This document shows positions 37,125-45,815 of a stretch of 64,000 bases of DNA, piece by piece (position 1 is the stretch's first letter; each line of letters opens with the position of its first letter). The notes under the pieces are model-generated. The model was not told where the DNA came from, ran no database searches, and saw only the letters and a program-made list of their open reading frames with translations. The translations under genes were made by a program, and so were the position numbers. Where the stretch lies: positions 305,130-369,129 of the forward strand of contig NZ_WWEM01000020.1 of assembly GCF_019308285.1 (NCBI RefSeq), read 5' to 3'. The stretch is from Flavobacterium quisquiliarum. GTDB taxonomy: Bacteria; Bacteroidota; Bacteroidia; Flavobacteriales; Flavobacteriaceae.

Positions 37125-37292
37125 GACTTAAAATGTGGTTAATAAACATATAGCATAATTGAAAGTTAGCTTTGTTTTTAAATGTTTTAAAAATAATCTT
37201 TCAATTATTAAAATCTCAATTATTTTACGTGTTAATTTATTTGTATATAAAATTTTTGTAAAAAAAATGCAAAAATATAACCCTAGGTGTTT

Positions 37293-37489
37293 ATTTGTTT
37301 TATTTTAATGATTTTTTAATATTTCCTTTTAAAATCAAGGCTTTTGAAGATTTTATTGGTTAAAAAAATCTTAATAAGTGTATTTAATACACTGTAAATT
37401 AATGATGTAAGTCAGGATACCACAGGACACGGCGAAATTAACTTCTAGATAAATTTGAGTAACTAATTATTTAACCAAATTTAACTTTT
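37293..37489 (+). repeat. Duplicated SusC leader region, copy 2
   Basis: This is the counterpart of 31569-31767, with the same order of elements: inverted repeat AGTGTAT/ATACACT at 37377-37393, operator, -7 box and a short leader ending AACCAAATTTAACTTTT before the ATG. Confidence 0.8.
37413..37457 (+). promoter_or_regulatory. PUL operator copy D and promoter of SusCD pair 3
   Basis: CAGGATAC (37413-37420), CA, CAGGACAC (37423-37430) and G are followed by exactly 18 nt and TAAATTTG (37450-37457). The second half-site has one change (T to C). Confidence 0.82.
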
Positions 37490-40400
37490 ATGAAAAACAA
37501 ATTGAATGTGCTGCTAATAGGCATGCTTGTATTATTTCATACAATCAGTTATGCGCAGAACAAAGTAGTGAAAGGTACTGTCAAAGACGCTGCCGGATTA
37601 CCGATTCCGGGAGTCAATGTACTCATTAAAGGAAGCCAGAATGGTGTAAGCACAGATCTGGATGGAAGTTACTCCATTAATGCCGCTTCGGGTGATGTTC
37701 TTACTTATAGCTTTATTGGTTTTAAAAAGCAAGAAATTTCTGTTGGACAGTCAGCTGTTTACAACGTGGTGCTTAAAGAAGATGACAATTCTCTCGAGGA
37801 GGTAGTCGTAGTAGGTTATGGTGTAAGAAAGAAAAAAGACCTTACTGGATCTATAGTAAGTGTTGGTGCAGAAGAAATAGCCTCTAGGCCAGTCGTAAAT
37901 GCAGTTCAAGCCATGCAGGGAAAAGCCGCTGGTGTTGATGTTTCTTCAAACGAGCGTCCAGGAACCGTTGGCAGCATTACAATTCGCGGAGCCCGTTCTA
38001 TTTCTGCTTCAAATGCACCTCTTTATGTAGTAGATGGTATTCCTCTTAATTCAAGATTGGTTACAGATGCCTCAACGGGTAAAATTAGCGTCGATGCCAA
38101 TTCTGGAGGTATAGATTTTTTAAATCCTACGGATATTGAAACTATCGACGTTTTAAAAGATGCGTCAGCTACTGCAATCTATGGTTCTCGTGGTGCAAAT
38201 GGAGTTATCATTGTAACAACTAAAAAAGGTAAAAACGGAAAATTTACTTTGAATTACGATACCTCATTAATGACAGAGACAATTCATGAAAATGCTCCAA
38301 TGATGTCTGCTGCGGAATATATTGAATTTCGTCGTTGGGGTAGATATTACTCTAATACTTCTGCTTTTCCAAAAGGAGATGCTCCAACTATTGAAAATGA
38401 CAGATTGATTTTCTTGGCTTCTGCGGATCCTTCTGCGTGGGCAAATGTCGAAAAAGGATGGAGAGATGCAAATGGAAATCTTACAACGACATGGGACGGT
38501 TCTAAAGTTGCTACAACAGACTGGAGCAAATTTGTAACCCGAACAGGAAATACACAGCAACATACTATTGCAGTGAGTGGTGGAACTGAAAAAATGAAAG
38601 GTTATGGTTCATTTGGATATCTAAATAATACAGGAACGCTGTTTGGACAAAGCTATGTACGTTACAGCGGTACGGCAAATGTAGATATTAATCCAGCTAA
38701 ATGGTTTGCCATGGGAGTAAGTCTGAATACAAGTTATGGTATAAATGAGTATGGACAGTCTAACGTGGGAAGAACCGCTGTTACAAGTTCAACAGGAATT
38801 TATGCTACAGCCCGAACAAATCTTCCTTATGCAGTTCCTTATGATAGTAATGGAAACAGAATTGACAATCCTGGAGGAGATTCCACCATTAGAACTCCTG
38901 TTGATGAGTATAAATTGTCACAAGATCAGCGTGTAACACTCCGTGCTTTTGGTAGTTTATATGCACAGTTTGATTTAGGGGCAATGTTTTCTAAACTAGA
39001 TGGATTAAAATACCGTATCAACTTTGGACCTGATTTAACTTCCTACCGTGATGGTGTTTATTTAGATGGTAAATCAGCTATTCGTTCGGGAACAAGTTTT
39101 GCTTCGCTTGCAAATGAAAAAACCATCTCCTATACACTGGATAACTTGCTTCTTTATAATAAAACTTTCGGAAATCACAATATTGGAGGAACGTTGTTAA
39201 TGAGCCAGACAGAATATCATAATGAGAATAGCGCAATGTCTGCTAATGATATTAAAAATCCAGCAAATAAATGGAATGCTTTGAATCCTGCAAATGTTAC
39301 GCTTGCTGGATATTCTTCAGGATTAACAGATACTGGATTGTTGTCTTATATGGGAAGAATAAGTTATGGATATTCAGATAAATATCTGCTTACTGCTTCT
39401 GGTCGTTATGACGGAGCATCACAATTGGCACCAAATAACAGATGGGCATTTTTCCCTAGTGCATCTGCAGCATGGGTAATTAATAGAGAAAAGTTTCTTG
39501 AAAATGTAAGCTGGCTTAACCAATTAAAAATTAGAGTAGGTTATGGAGTTACAGGTAATGCTGCTGTTCCGGCATATGCTACGCAACCGCCTTTAATTGG
39601 TATTGTTTATCCAACGGGATCTGGTGTAACCAATAATACTTCGTTAGGAAATGTTGATTTAGGCTGGGAAAAAACAGCACAGTTTAATTATGGTATAGAT
39701 TTTTCCATGTTTAGTAACAGAATTTCTGGAGCTTTGGATTATTTCACAAGTAAAACGACAGATTTATTGCTAAAAAGCAGTGTGCCAACAACTACTGGGG
39801 TTAAAGATACGTATCGAAACGTTGGAGAAACTGAAGGAGAAGGTGTTGAGCTTACTTTAAACACAATAAACGTTGCACTTAAAGATTTTGAATGGACAAC
39901 TAATATTAGTGCTTCTTATCAGCAAAATAAAATCGTATCACTTCAAAATGGAAAATTCGATGACATTAACAACAATTTGTTTATCGGAAATTCTCAAAAT
40001 GTAATTTATGGTTTCGAGTCAAATGGAATATGGAGACCTGAAGATGCTGCTGAGATGGCCAAATTTAATGCCGCAGCAGGTTCAAATATTTTCTCTTTTG
40101 GTAATGCAAGACCAGTAGATCAAAATGGTGATTATAAAATTGATGCAAATAATGACCGCGTAATTATTGGTTCCAAAGATCCAAAATATATCGTGGGTAT
40201 GACCAATACTTTTACCTATAAAAATTTAGACTTTTCAATTTTTGTATATGGACGTATGGGATATTTATATGATACTTTAGGAGAGAATGAAGGAGCGAAG
40301 GGAAGCCAAAGAAAAATCGATTATTATACAGATAATAATACAGATGCAGAATATCAGAAACCAATTTATTCTGCTGGAACTGGAGATCCTTATTTTCCTG

Positions 40401-40624
40401 TTCTTGGATACAGAAATGGATCATTTTTAAAAATAAGAAACATTTCTCTTGGGTATCGTTTTGATAAAGAATTTGTAGAAAAATTAGGTCTTGCAAAACT
40501 AAGATTATACTGCCAAGCTAATAATTTAGGGATGATTTTTACTAAAGTGAAATGGACGGATCTGGATACGCAGACAACTGCTTCAAATCGCGGGATGACT
40601 TTAGGACTGAATGTCGAATTTTAA
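37490..40624 (+). CDS. SusC-like TonB-dependent glycan transporter 3
   Basis: The 1044-residue protein has a signal peptide ending near ISYAQ, a carboxypeptidase-like domain (GTVKDAAGLPIPGVNVLIKG), TonB box EEVVVVGYGVRKK, plug (TIRGARSISASNAPLYVVDG, DVLKDASATAIYGSRGANG) and a barrel ending GLNVEF. It is a close paralogue of SusC 2. The partner SusD is immediately downstream. Confidence 0.95.
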   Translation: MKNKLNVLLIGMLVLFHTISYAQNKVVKGTVKDAAGLPIPGVNVLIKGSQNGVSTDLDGSYSINAASGDVLTYSFIGFKKQEISVGQSAVYNVVLKEDDNSLEEVVVVGYGVRKKKDLTGSIVSVGAEEIASRPVVNAVQAMQGKAAGVDVSSNERPGTVGSITIRGARSISASNAPLYVVDGIPLNSRLVTDASTGKISVDANSGGIDFLNPTDIETIDVLKDASATAIYGSRGANGVIIVTTKKGKNGKFTLNYDTSLMTETIHENAPMMSAAEYIEFRRWGRYYSNTSAFPKGDAPTIENDRLIFLASADPSAWANVEKGWRDANGNLTTTWDGSKVATTDWSKFVTRTGNTQQHTIAVSGGTEKMKGYGSFGYLNNTGTLFGQSYVRYSGTANVDINPAKWFAMGVSLNTSYGINEYGQSNVGRTAVTSSTGIYATARTNLPYAVPYDSNGNRIDNPGGDSTIRTPVDEYKLSQDQRVTLRAFGSLYAQFDLGAMFSKLDGLKYRINFGPDLTSYRDGVYLDGKSAIRSGTSFASLANEKTISYTLDNLLLYNKTFGNHNIGGTLLMSQTEYHNENSAMSANDIKNPANKWNALNPANVTLAGYSSGLTDTGLLSYMGRISYGYSDKYLLTASGRYDGASQLAPNNRWAFFPSASAAWVINREKFLENVSWLNQLKIRVGYGVTGNAAVPAYATQPPLIGIVYPTGSGVTNNTSLGNVDLGWEKTAQFNYGIDFSMFSNRISGALDYFTSKTTDLLLKSSVPTTTGVKDTYRNVGETEGEGVELTLNTINVALKDFEWTTNISASYQQNKIVSLQNGKFDDINNNLFIGNSQNVIYGFESNGIWRPEDAAEMAKFNAAAGSNIFSFGNARPVDQNGDYKIDANNDRVIIGSKDPKYIVGMTNTFTYKNLDFSIFVYGRMGYLYDTLGENEGAKGSQRKIDYYTDNNTDAEYQKPIYSAGTGDPYFPVLGYRNGSFLKIRNISLGYRFDKEFVEKLGLAKLRLYCQANNLGMIFTKVKWTDLDTQTTASNRGMTLGLNVEF

Positions 40625-40646
40625 AATAATTCAAAAAGACAACATT

Positions 40647-42590
40647 ATGAAAAATTATAAAAATAGATATATTAATGTGATGCTGCTTGCTCTTGTAGCT
40701 TTAAGCACTTCATGTAACAAAGATTTTCTTGACGAAGAACTGACTACAGCATATAGTAAAGATTATTATAAAACCGAAGCGGGAATCCAAGCTTTAGCGA
40801 TAGGAACAAATTATCAGGTTTTAGCAGCCGAATTTGTGGGCGAAGTACCTCTTGCCGTATCACAATCAGGTACAGATGAGTTTCATGCTGGAGGAGATCC
40901 TTCAAACTGGATTTGGAATTCATACTCATCAGGTTTTAAAGCTTTTGTAACAGTTAATAATGCCAATACAGTGGCAGCAAATACCAATTGGGATAATTTA
41001 TATATCGGAATTGGAAATGCGAATCAGTTAATTGAAGCCGCTACTGATATTGTGTCAAGTAATGATGCTATCAAGAAAACAGCATTAGGAGAAGGTTATT
41101 TTTTAAGAGCTTTTAATTATTTAAAATTAGTGAATCAGTACGGAGCAGTTCCTTTAGTTCTTAAAACAAGCACTACGGTTCAGTTAGAATTTACAAGAGC
41201 AACACCAGAGGAAGTTCTGACACAGGTAATTGCCGATTTTACACAAGCCTATAATTTACTTTCGAATGCTGGTGCTCCTGCGAAAATTACGAAAGATGCT
41301 GCGGCGCATTATTTGGCGAAAGCTTATTTGTTTCGTGCAAGTGAAATTAATGATGCTTGGAACTCTGCTACTAAAACAGCCGATTTACAGCAGACAGTTA
41401 CTTTGTCAGATGAGGTTATTTCGCATCATCCGCTGGCACCAAATTTTGATAATTTATGGAATTATACAATTGCAGACGGAGCAAATGAGAAGCTTGGAGA
41501 ATTAATACTATCGGCACAGTTTAATAACAGCACTCTAACTACAGGAGGTAATCAACAGCATTTGTATTTCCTTTCTACTTACGATCAGTTGCCGCAAATG
41601 AGACGTAATTTAGCAGGAGGAAGACCGTTTAGCCGTCTGGCACCTACTTATTTTGTATATGATGTTTTTGATCATGTTAATGATTCCCGTTTTTGGAAAA
41701 GTTTTCAAACCAAAAGTATAGTAAATAATGCGTCAGGAGCTGTTTATAAAAACGGTGACTTAGGAATTATGTATGTGGTAAACAATGCTTCTGATACTCG
41801 CTTTGCAAAAACTAAAAATACTGATGCTATCATATATTCTAAAACAGGAAAAACAATTCCGAGTGTTTATGTAGCTTATGCGGCAGATAAAGTTGGTTTA
41901 ATGGCCGATGTAAGATTTCCTTCTTTAAGCAAATATATGGACGGAAACAGAATAGATTTAAGTAATATAAAGGGATCGCGTGATATAATATTAGCTCGTT
42001 CTGCAGAAACCTACCTTATGGCAGCCGAAGCAAAAATTCGTTTGGCAAAAGCTGGGGGAGCTTCATTTGCAGATGCTTTGCCTTATATCAATGCTGTACG
42101 TACCCGCGCAGCTTATAAAACAGGCGAGAATCGTGCAGCATATGTAGACGGATCTGCGGCATGGACCACGACAGGACAGGCAGGAATTCCAATTTCTTAT
42201 ATCCCTGAAAATTCGTATTTTGAATCTAATAATATCGCCGTTACAACAAACGCAACCAGCTTGACTATATCAAGCATTGCAGCACTGCCGGCTGAAGATA
42301 TGGCGGTGATTGCAAAATTAGGTTACGGATCAGATTACGACAGAATGTTGTGTTTAGTGTTAAATGAACGAACTAGGGAACTTTGCGGTGAGTTTCATCG
42401 CTGGCAGGATCTCAGCAGAACTAAAACTTTGATTGCAAGAGCAAAAGCTTATAATATTGAGGCTTCTCCAAATATTCAGGATTATCATAATCTGCGCCCG
42501 ATTCCACAAACCTTTTTGGATGGGGTTTATGCAGGTGGAAGACCTTTAACCGCAGCAGAAAAAGAAGCAATGCAGAATCCAGGTTATTAG
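40647..42590 (+). CDS. SusD-like glycan-binding lipoprotein 3
   Basis: The protein has 647 residues from the ATG at 40647; the in-frame ATG at 40611 lies within the SusC 3 gene and gives an unlikely leader. The lipobox is ALSTSC, then NKDFLDEELTTAYSKDYY. SusD core helices (GEGYFLRAFNYLKLVNQYG) and the C-terminal signature NERTRELCGEFHRWQDLSRTK are present; the end is NPGY as in SusD 2. It binds glycan at the cell surface with SusC 3. Confidence 0.94.
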   Translation: MKNYKNRYINVMLLALVALSTSCNKDFLDEELTTAYSKDYYKTEAGIQALAIGTNYQVLAAEFVGEVPLAVSQSGTDEFHAGGDPSNWIWNSYSSGFKAFVTVNNANTVAANTNWDNLYIGIGNANQLIEAATDIVSSNDAIKKTALGEGYFLRAFNYLKLVNQYGAVPLVLKTSTTVQLEFTRATPEEVLTQVIADFTQAYNLLSNAGAPAKITKDAAAHYLAKAYLFRASEINDAWNSATKTADLQQTVTLSDEVISHHPLAPNFDNLWNYTIADGANEKLGELILSAQFNNSTLTTGGNQQHLYFLSTYDQLPQMRRNLAGGRPFSRLAPTYFVYDVFDHVNDSRFWKSFQTKSIVNNASGAVYKNGDLGIMYVVNNASDTRFAKTKNTDAIIYSKTGKTIPSVYVAYAADKVGLMADVRFPSLSKYMDGNRIDLSNIKGSRDIILARSAETYLMAAEAKIRLAKAGGASFADALPYINAVRTRAAYKTGENRAAYVDGSAAWTTTGQAGIPISYIPENSYFESNNIAVTTNATSLTISSIAALPAEDMAVIAKLGYGSDYDRMLCLVLNERTRELCGEFHRWQDLSRTKTLIARAKAYNIEASPNIQDYHNLRPIPQTFLDGVYAGGRPLTAAEKEAMQNPGY

Positions 42591-42617
42591 TTTTTTTTAA
42601 GTTTTATATACAGAATA

Positions 42618-42645
42618 GAACCGCCCATTTTGAGGCGGTTCTTTA
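42618..42645 (+). terminator. Terminator after SusD 3
   Basis: GAACCGCC (42618-42625) pairs with GGCGGTTC (42634-42641) around an 8-nt loop; TTTAT follows. Its sequence differs from the other two SusD terminators. Confidence 0.75.
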
Positions 42646-42691
42646 TGTTAAAGAGATAATCAGAATTTTTATTTTATAGATGTTTAATAAA

Positions 42692-42736
42692 CAGGGCACT
42701 ACAGGATACCAATAATGATTTAGTGTCATATCTTTA
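42692..42736 (+). promoter_or_regulatory. PUL operator copy E and promoter of the enzyme operon
   Basis: CAGGGCAC (42692-42699), TA, CAGGATAC (42702-42709) and C are followed by exactly 18 nt and TATCTTTA (42729-42736), a -7 box with the last G replaced by A. It drives the eight-gene enzyme operon. Confidence 0.78.
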
Positions 42737-42764
42737 AAATTTTAGGATTAAAATTATATAACTA

Positions 42765-44306
42765 ATGATTTATTCGGTAAAAATTTTTGTAATATTTATT
42801 TTTTTTGGGATAGGACTTACGATGACAGCGCAGGTAAAACTGCCAGATTTGGTAGGGGATAATATGGTTTTACAACAAAAAACAAAAGTTAATTTATGGG
42901 GATGGGCTTCTCCAAACGAAAAAATAAATATTACCCTAGGGTGGCAGCAGAATGCAATAGAAGTTACAACTAATGCTGACGGTAGATGGAGAACAACTGT
43001 TGAAACGCCTCAAGGAAGTGAAAAAAGTTATGAAATAGCAATTGAAGCTTCAAATAAAATCACTCTGAAAAACATACTTATTGGAGAAGTTTGGCTTTGT
43101 TCCGGACAGTCAAATATGTACTTTCCAGTTGGAAAAGAAGAAGGAACTTGGAAAACAGGTGTCAAAAACTACGAAGAAGAAGTTCAAAAGGCCAATTTTC
43201 CATCCATCAGATTATTTACCGTTCCAACCAAAGCTTCTCAAAAACCTTTAGATGATGTCAGCGCAAACTGGAAAGAATGTTCTCCTCTATCAATCAAAAC
43301 ATTTTCTGCTGTGGCTTATTTTTTTGGACGCGATTTGTACCAAAATTTGAAAGTGCCAATAGGATTAATTTCTTCTTCATGGGGAGGAACAAAAGCAGAA
43401 GCTTGGACTTCGCAGAAAGTATTGGAAGAAAATCCAGATTTTTTGGGAATATTAGAAAATGATGCCAAGAACGAGAAAGAGTTTCAAGAGAAACTAGAAA
43501 AATATTATGCAGATTTAAAAACGGAAAGAATTTCAAATAATAATAATGATTTAACCAAAACGGAGCTTAAAAAACCGAAAAAAGAAGAAAACAAAACTTC
43601 TTATGTATTGTACAATGCCATGTTGCATCCTTTAATCAATTATACTATAAAAGGAGTAATTTGGTATCAGGGCGAAAGTAATGCTACAAAAGCATTTTTG
43701 TACAGAAGTCTTTTTCCAGTTATGATAAAAAACTGGAGAAGTGACTGGAATCAGGGAGATTTTCCGTTTTATTTTGTTCAGATTGCACCGCACAAAGGAC
43801 AGAATCCTGATATAAGGGAAGCGCAATTATTGGTTTCAAAATCGGTAGTAAATACCGGAATGGTTGTGACTACAGATGTCGGAGATGAAAACAATATTCA
43901 TCCTATCGATAAACAGACAGTTGGTTATCGTTTGGCTTTACTGGCAAGATCTAAAACGTATAACGAAAAGAATCTAGTGTACTCTGGACCAGCTTATAAT
44001 CATATGAAAATCAAAAAACAGAAAATTCAATTGTTTTTTGATGAGGTAGAAAACGGATTTAAAAAAACAGATGATTTAAGAGAATTTGAAATTGCAGGAA
44101 ACGATCAGATTTTTTATCCTGCAGAAGCAAAAATTGATGGTAAAACAATTATCGTTTCTTCTTCTAAAGTAAAAAATCCTGAGGCTGTACGTTTTGCATG
44201 GAAATCCGTTCCGAATCCAAATTTATTTAATGCAGAAAATCTTCCGGCATCACCTTTTAGGACTGATGACTGGGAGAGTAAGCCAAATAATAATCAAAAT
44301 AAATAA
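42765..44306 (+). CDS. Sialate O-acetylesterase-like SGNH esterase
   Basis: The 513-residue exported protein has a signal peptide ending MTAQ. The family signature is visible: LVGDNMVLQQ at the start of the N-terminal beta-domain, WLCSGQSNM (nucleophile Ser, near residue 117), WYQGESN in the middle, and DVGDENNIHPIDKQTVGYRLA, which supplies the Asp/His pair. In this PUL it most likely removes acetyl groups from rhamnogalacturonan or side-chain sugars, complementing the CE12 enzymes; sialic acid is only the family name. It is the first gene of the operon. Confidence 0.87.
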   Translation: MIYSVKIFVIFIFFGIGLTMTAQVKLPDLVGDNMVLQQKTKVNLWGWASPNEKINITLGWQQNAIEVTTNADGRWRTTVETPQGSEKSYEIAIEASNKITLKNILIGEVWLCSGQSNMYFPVGKEEGTWKTGVKNYEEEVQKANFPSIRLFTVPTKASQKPLDDVSANWKECSPLSIKTFSAVAYFFGRDLYQNLKVPIGLISSSWGGTKAEAWTSQKVLEENPDFLGILENDAKNEKEFQEKLEKYYADLKTERISNNNNDLTKTELKKPKKEENKTSYVLYNAMLHPLINYTIKGVIWYQGESNATKAFLYRSLFPVMIKNWRSDWNQGDFPFYFVQIAPHKGQNPDIREAQLLVSKSVVNTGMVVTTDVGDENNIHPIDKQTVGYRLALLARSKTYNEKNLVYSGPAYNHMKIKKQKIQLFFDEVENGFKKTDDLREFEIAGNDQIFYPAEAKIDGKTIIVSSSKVKNPEAVRFAWKSVPNPNLFNAENLPASPFRTDDWESKPNNNQNK

Positions 44307-44313
44307 TTTGCAA

Positions 44314-44330
44314 AATCTGCGTAATCTGCG
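44314..44330. repeat. Fragment of the CTGCG intergenic repeat
   Basis: AATCTGCGTAATCTGCG is identical to 4881-4897, the right arm of the long palindrome there. Here it sits alone in the 48-bp space before the propeller gene. Confidence 0.65.
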
Positions 44331-44354
44331 AGAGAAATTTTTAAACAAAATGGA

Positions 44355-45374
44355 ATGAAATTAAACTCAAAATATCTTTTCTTAAACCTTGTTGTTGTAT
44401 TTTCCAGCATGACATTGAATGCCCAAGAAGAAGCAAAAAAAGATTTGAAACATATTGCGCCAAAACCACTGTACCGAGATCCCATTTTTGATGGCGCGGC
44501 AGATCCTACTATTGTATGGAATAAAAAAGAAAAGCTGTGGTTTATGTTTTATACCAACAGAAGAGCAAATGATGTTACAGCCAAAGGAATAACATGGGTG
44601 CATGGCACTAAAATAGGAATTGCAGTTTCAAAAGACGGCTCAAAGTGGACGTACAAAGACACTTGCAATATCAATTATAAACTTAAAGATATAACGTACT
44701 GGGCTCCAGATGTAATTGAATACAATAATAAATACCATATGTATTTGACGATTGTACCAGGAATATTTAATGACTGGTATCATCCGCGTTCGATAATTCA
44801 TCTTACCAGCTCTAATTTGATGGACTGGAAGTTTGAATCGGAACTAAAATTGGCTTCTGAGCGGTGCATTGATGCTTCGGTTTTTAGATTGCCAAACGGA
44901 ACATGGAGAATGTTTTACAATAATGAAAATGATGGAAAATCAATTTATTATGCTGACAGTAATGATTTGTACAATTGGAAAGACAGCGGTACAAAAATTA
45001 TAAAAGATCGTGGTGAAGGGCCAAAAGTTTTTGTATGGAAGGGAAAAAACTGGATGATTTCTGATTCCTGGAGAGGATTGAATGTGTATTCTTCAGAAGA
45101 TTTTTTAAACTGGAACCGTCAAGAGAAAAATATACTACAGCTTCCTGGAACTGGTCAAGATGATAAAGTAATTGGAGGACATGCAGATGTTGTGGTAAAT
45201 GATGGAAAAGCGTATATCTTTTATTTCACCCATCCTGGAAGAACTCCAGAAAACAAAGGAATTGACAGCTATGAAACCAAAAGAAGCTCTATACAGGTTG
45301 CAGAACTTGAATATCATAACGGAGAAATCAGCTGTAATCGTGACAAATCAGTTCAAATCAATTTAAAACATTAG
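44355..45374 (+). CDS. GH43-like five-bladed propeller glycosidase
   Basis: The 339-residue protein has a signal peptide ending LNAQ. Clan GH-F-type features: DGAADPTIVWN (general-base Asp region, about residue 46), ITYWAPDVIEYN (middle acid, about 117), CIDASVFRLPNGTWRMFY, and RGEGPKVFVWKG (acid Glu region, about 220). It is compact, with no extra binding domain. Sequence alone does not fix the substrate; alpha-L-arabinofuranosidase, beta-galactosidase or a rhamnogalacturonan-linked activity are possible. Its stop is three bases before rhaM, so they are certainly co-transcribed. Confidence 0.75.
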   Translation: MKLNSKYLFLNLVVVFSSMTLNAQEEAKKDLKHIAPKPLYRDPIFDGAADPTIVWNKKEKLWFMFYTNRRANDVTAKGITWVHGTKIGIAVSKDGSKWTYKDTCNINYKLKDITYWAPDVIEYNNKYHMYLTIVPGIFNDWYHPRSIIHLTSSNLMDWKFESELKLASERCIDASVFRLPNGTWRMFYNNENDGKSIYYADSNDLYNWKDSGTKIIKDRGEGPKVFVWKGKNWMISDSWRGLNVYSSEDFLNWNRQEKNILQLPGTGQDDKVIGGHADVVVNDGKAYIFYFTHPGRTPENKGIDSYETKRSSIQVAELEYHNGEISCNRDKSVQINLKH

Positions 45375-45377
45375 AAA

Positions 45378-45707
45378 ATGGAAAATAAAAATACCATTAG
45401 GAATGCTTTCAAAATGAAATTAAAACCGGGTTTTGAAGCAGAATATAAAAAAAGGCATGACGAAATCTGGCCAGAATTACAGACTTTGCTCTCTGAAACG
45501 GGAATACGGGATTACAGTATTTTTTTAGATGAAGAAACACTGATTTTATTTGCAGTTCAAAAAATCAGTCCCGCTTTTGATGAAAAGCATCTGCCGAACC
45601 ATCCATTAGTAAAAAAATGGTGGGCTTATATGGCTGATATAATGGATACCAATCCAGATAATTCTCCGATTGCCATTCCGTTAAAAGAAGTTTTTCATTT
45701 AGATTAA
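45378..45707 (+). CDS. rhaM: L-rhamnose mutarotase
   Basis: The 109-residue cytoplasmic protein interconverts alpha- and beta-L-rhamnopyranose, feeding rhamnose isomerase. Family motifs: KPGFEAEYKKRHDEIWPEL (His27, the proposed acid/base), GIRDYSIFLDE (Tyr), and VKKWWAYMADIMDTNPDNSP. No signal peptide is present, which sets it apart from all its exported neighbours. No other rhamnose catabolic gene (isomerase, kinase, aldolase, dehydrogenase) or permease is in the window. It supports rhamnose as a major released monosaccharide. Confidence 0.93.
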   Translation: MENKNTIRNAFKMKLKPGFEAEYKKRHDEIWPELQTLLSETGIRDYSIFLDEETLILFAVQKISPAFDEKHLPNHPLVKKWWAYMADIMDTNPDNSPIAIPLKEVFHLD

Positions 45708-45734
45708 AAAATAATTTTATAACTTCTTCGCTTT

Positions 45735-45775
45735 CAATAACAATAGACCACTTTGGGAAACCAAAATTGTTATTG
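45735..45775 (+). ncRNA. Bulged GNRA-capped mRNA hairpin between rhaM and GH105
   Basis: CAATAACAAT (45735-45744) pairs perfectly with ATTGTTATTG (45766-45775). Inside, TTTGG (45752-45756) pairs with CCAAA (45761-45765) closed by a GAAA tetraloop. The only interruption is a 7-nt 5' bulge (AGACCAC, 45745-45751). No T tract follows, so it is unlikely to be a terminator. It is more likely an mRNA processing, stability or protein-binding element inside the operon. Confidence 0.55.
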
Positions 45776-45815
45776 CAGGGTTAAATTGAATCTTATTAAC
45801 CAAAAAATACTAACT

